64,000 nt of DNA from Sphingomonas tagetis (GTDB lineage: Bacteria > Pseudomonadota > Alphaproteobacteria > Sphingomonadales > Sphingomonadaceae), in NCBI RefSeq assembly GCF_024211275.1, contig NZ_JAMLDX010000001.1:62001-126000 (forward strand). The letters are read 5' to 3'. Below are positions 63,566 through 64,000 of the stretch, one piece after another. The notes beneath the pieces are model-generated. The model did not search any database. It worked only from the letters and a program-made list of their open reading frames with translations, and was not told the origin of the DNA. A program made the position numbers and the translations under genes. Position 1 is the stretch's first letter; every line of letters begins with the position of its first letter.

Positions 63566-64000
63566 TGGCGAAAAGGCGCGCCGCATGGACGCGGCTGCGT
63601 GGCCGCATTCCCCGCTCGCTCGGCGCGAAGCTGGTCGCGATCCTGACCGGGATCGGGCTGCTCGGCGCGGGCGCGGTGACCTTGCTGCTCGCACTCGTCA
63701 TCACACCCAATTTCGACCGGCTGGAGCAACAGGCGGTCGAGGGGCATATCGAACGCACGCGCGCGGCGCTGACCGAATATGCATCCAAGGTGCAGGCGTC
63801 GGTGCGCGACTATGGCGACTGGAACGAGAGCTACGACTATATGGGCGCGCCCAACCGCGCGTTCGAGGAGGATAGCTTCGCGACCTCGGCGATGGTCAAT
63901 CTCGGCGTCAACGGCATGGCTTATGTGACGCCCGCCGGGAAGGTGGTGATCGCGCGCTGGCTCGATATCGGGACGGGCAGGGACCAGCCGGCGATGCGCG
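63565..64000 (+). CDS. CHASE4-domain membrane signalling protein (N-terminal part only)
   Basis: The gene begins at ATG 63565 and runs off the window; 145 codons are visible. A basic leader (KRRAAWTRLRGRIPRSLG) is followed by a membrane helix at about 20-50 and a periplasmic region with NFDRLEQQAVEGHIERTRAALTEY and the DYGDWNESYDYM motif of CHASE4 domains. CHASE4 proteins are usually followed by GGDEF/EAL or kinase domains, which lie outside the window. The gene overlaps the stop of the receiver-GGDEF-EAL gene by 1 base. Confidence 0.85.
   Translation, partial: MAKRRAAWTRLRGRIPRSLGAKLVAILTGIGLLGAGAVTLLLALVITPNFDRLEQQAVEGHIERTRAALTEYASKVQASVRDYGDWNESYDYMGAPNRAFEEDSFATSAMVNLGVNGMAYVTPAGKVVIARWLDIGTGRDQPAMR

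Overview
The window is a GC-rich chromosomal segment, almost certainly from a sphingomonad (Alphaproteobacteria, Sphingomonadales, Sphingomonas-like). The reasons are the gene order lapA-pyrF-GNAT-trpF-trpB-trpA-accD-folC, the order purN-purM-exported protein-hdaA-ppk-ppx, a CckA-type hybrid kinase, and small palindromic repeats of the type seen between sphingomonad genes. No database search was possible; all assignments are from reading the sequence and recalled family knowledge. About 72 protein genes and one tRNA gene are supported. Coding density is very high and many neighbours overlap by 4 bases (ATGA).

Layout. 1-2407: rRNA modification genes (rsmD, an RluB-type pseudouridine synthase) and a lone receiver-domain protein. 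2463-3818: AmpG-type permease. 4014-11308: a long minus-strand cluster for LapA-like membrane protein, pyrimidine (pyrF), tryptophan (trpF, trpB, trpA), fatty acid (accD) and folate (folC) synthesis, ending in a small gene behind a likely Fur box. 11375-16743: patatin-like protein, EEP-family hydrolase, small proteins, purN and purM. 16806-22388: exported protein, HdaA-like clamp-binding protein, ppk and ppx. 22393-32903: I78 inhibitor-like lipoprotein, rnd, aspS, sdaA, a Crp-family regulator, greB, GNAT, lytic transglycosylase, dapA, smpB. 32993-42405: M13 metallopeptidase, cckA with a single-domain receiver gene, a purine-salvage pair (phosphoribosyltransferase and adenosine/adenine deaminase), dipeptidase, peptidylprolyl isomerase, trxB.

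42407-45366 is the most accessory-looking part: two DUF1801 genes, a 408-base gap with an 11-bp tandem array and palindromic repeats, a STAS-like gene, an AT-richer ParB/Srx-like orphan gene and a parDE toxin-antitoxin pair. 45366-64000 holds uvrD, a possible outer-membrane protein, an MHS transporter, a LuxR-type regulator followed by a hairpin-rich gap, a second toxin-antitoxin pair beside tRNA-Pro(CGG), an FprA-type reductase, pnuC-nadR-like NAD salvage genes, a beta-propeller lipoprotein, a CsgG-like protein, a histidine phosphatase, a radical SAM protein, a DUF72 protein, lepA with a clear terminator, a receiver-GGDEF-EAL protein and the start of a CHASE4 sensor gene.

No phage, insertion sequence, CRISPR array or large defence island was seen. 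The best leads are the 11-bp GCGAC array, the Fur-box-controlled small gene, the hairpin-rich gap after the LuxR-type gene, and the AT-rich ParB-like gene beside parDE.
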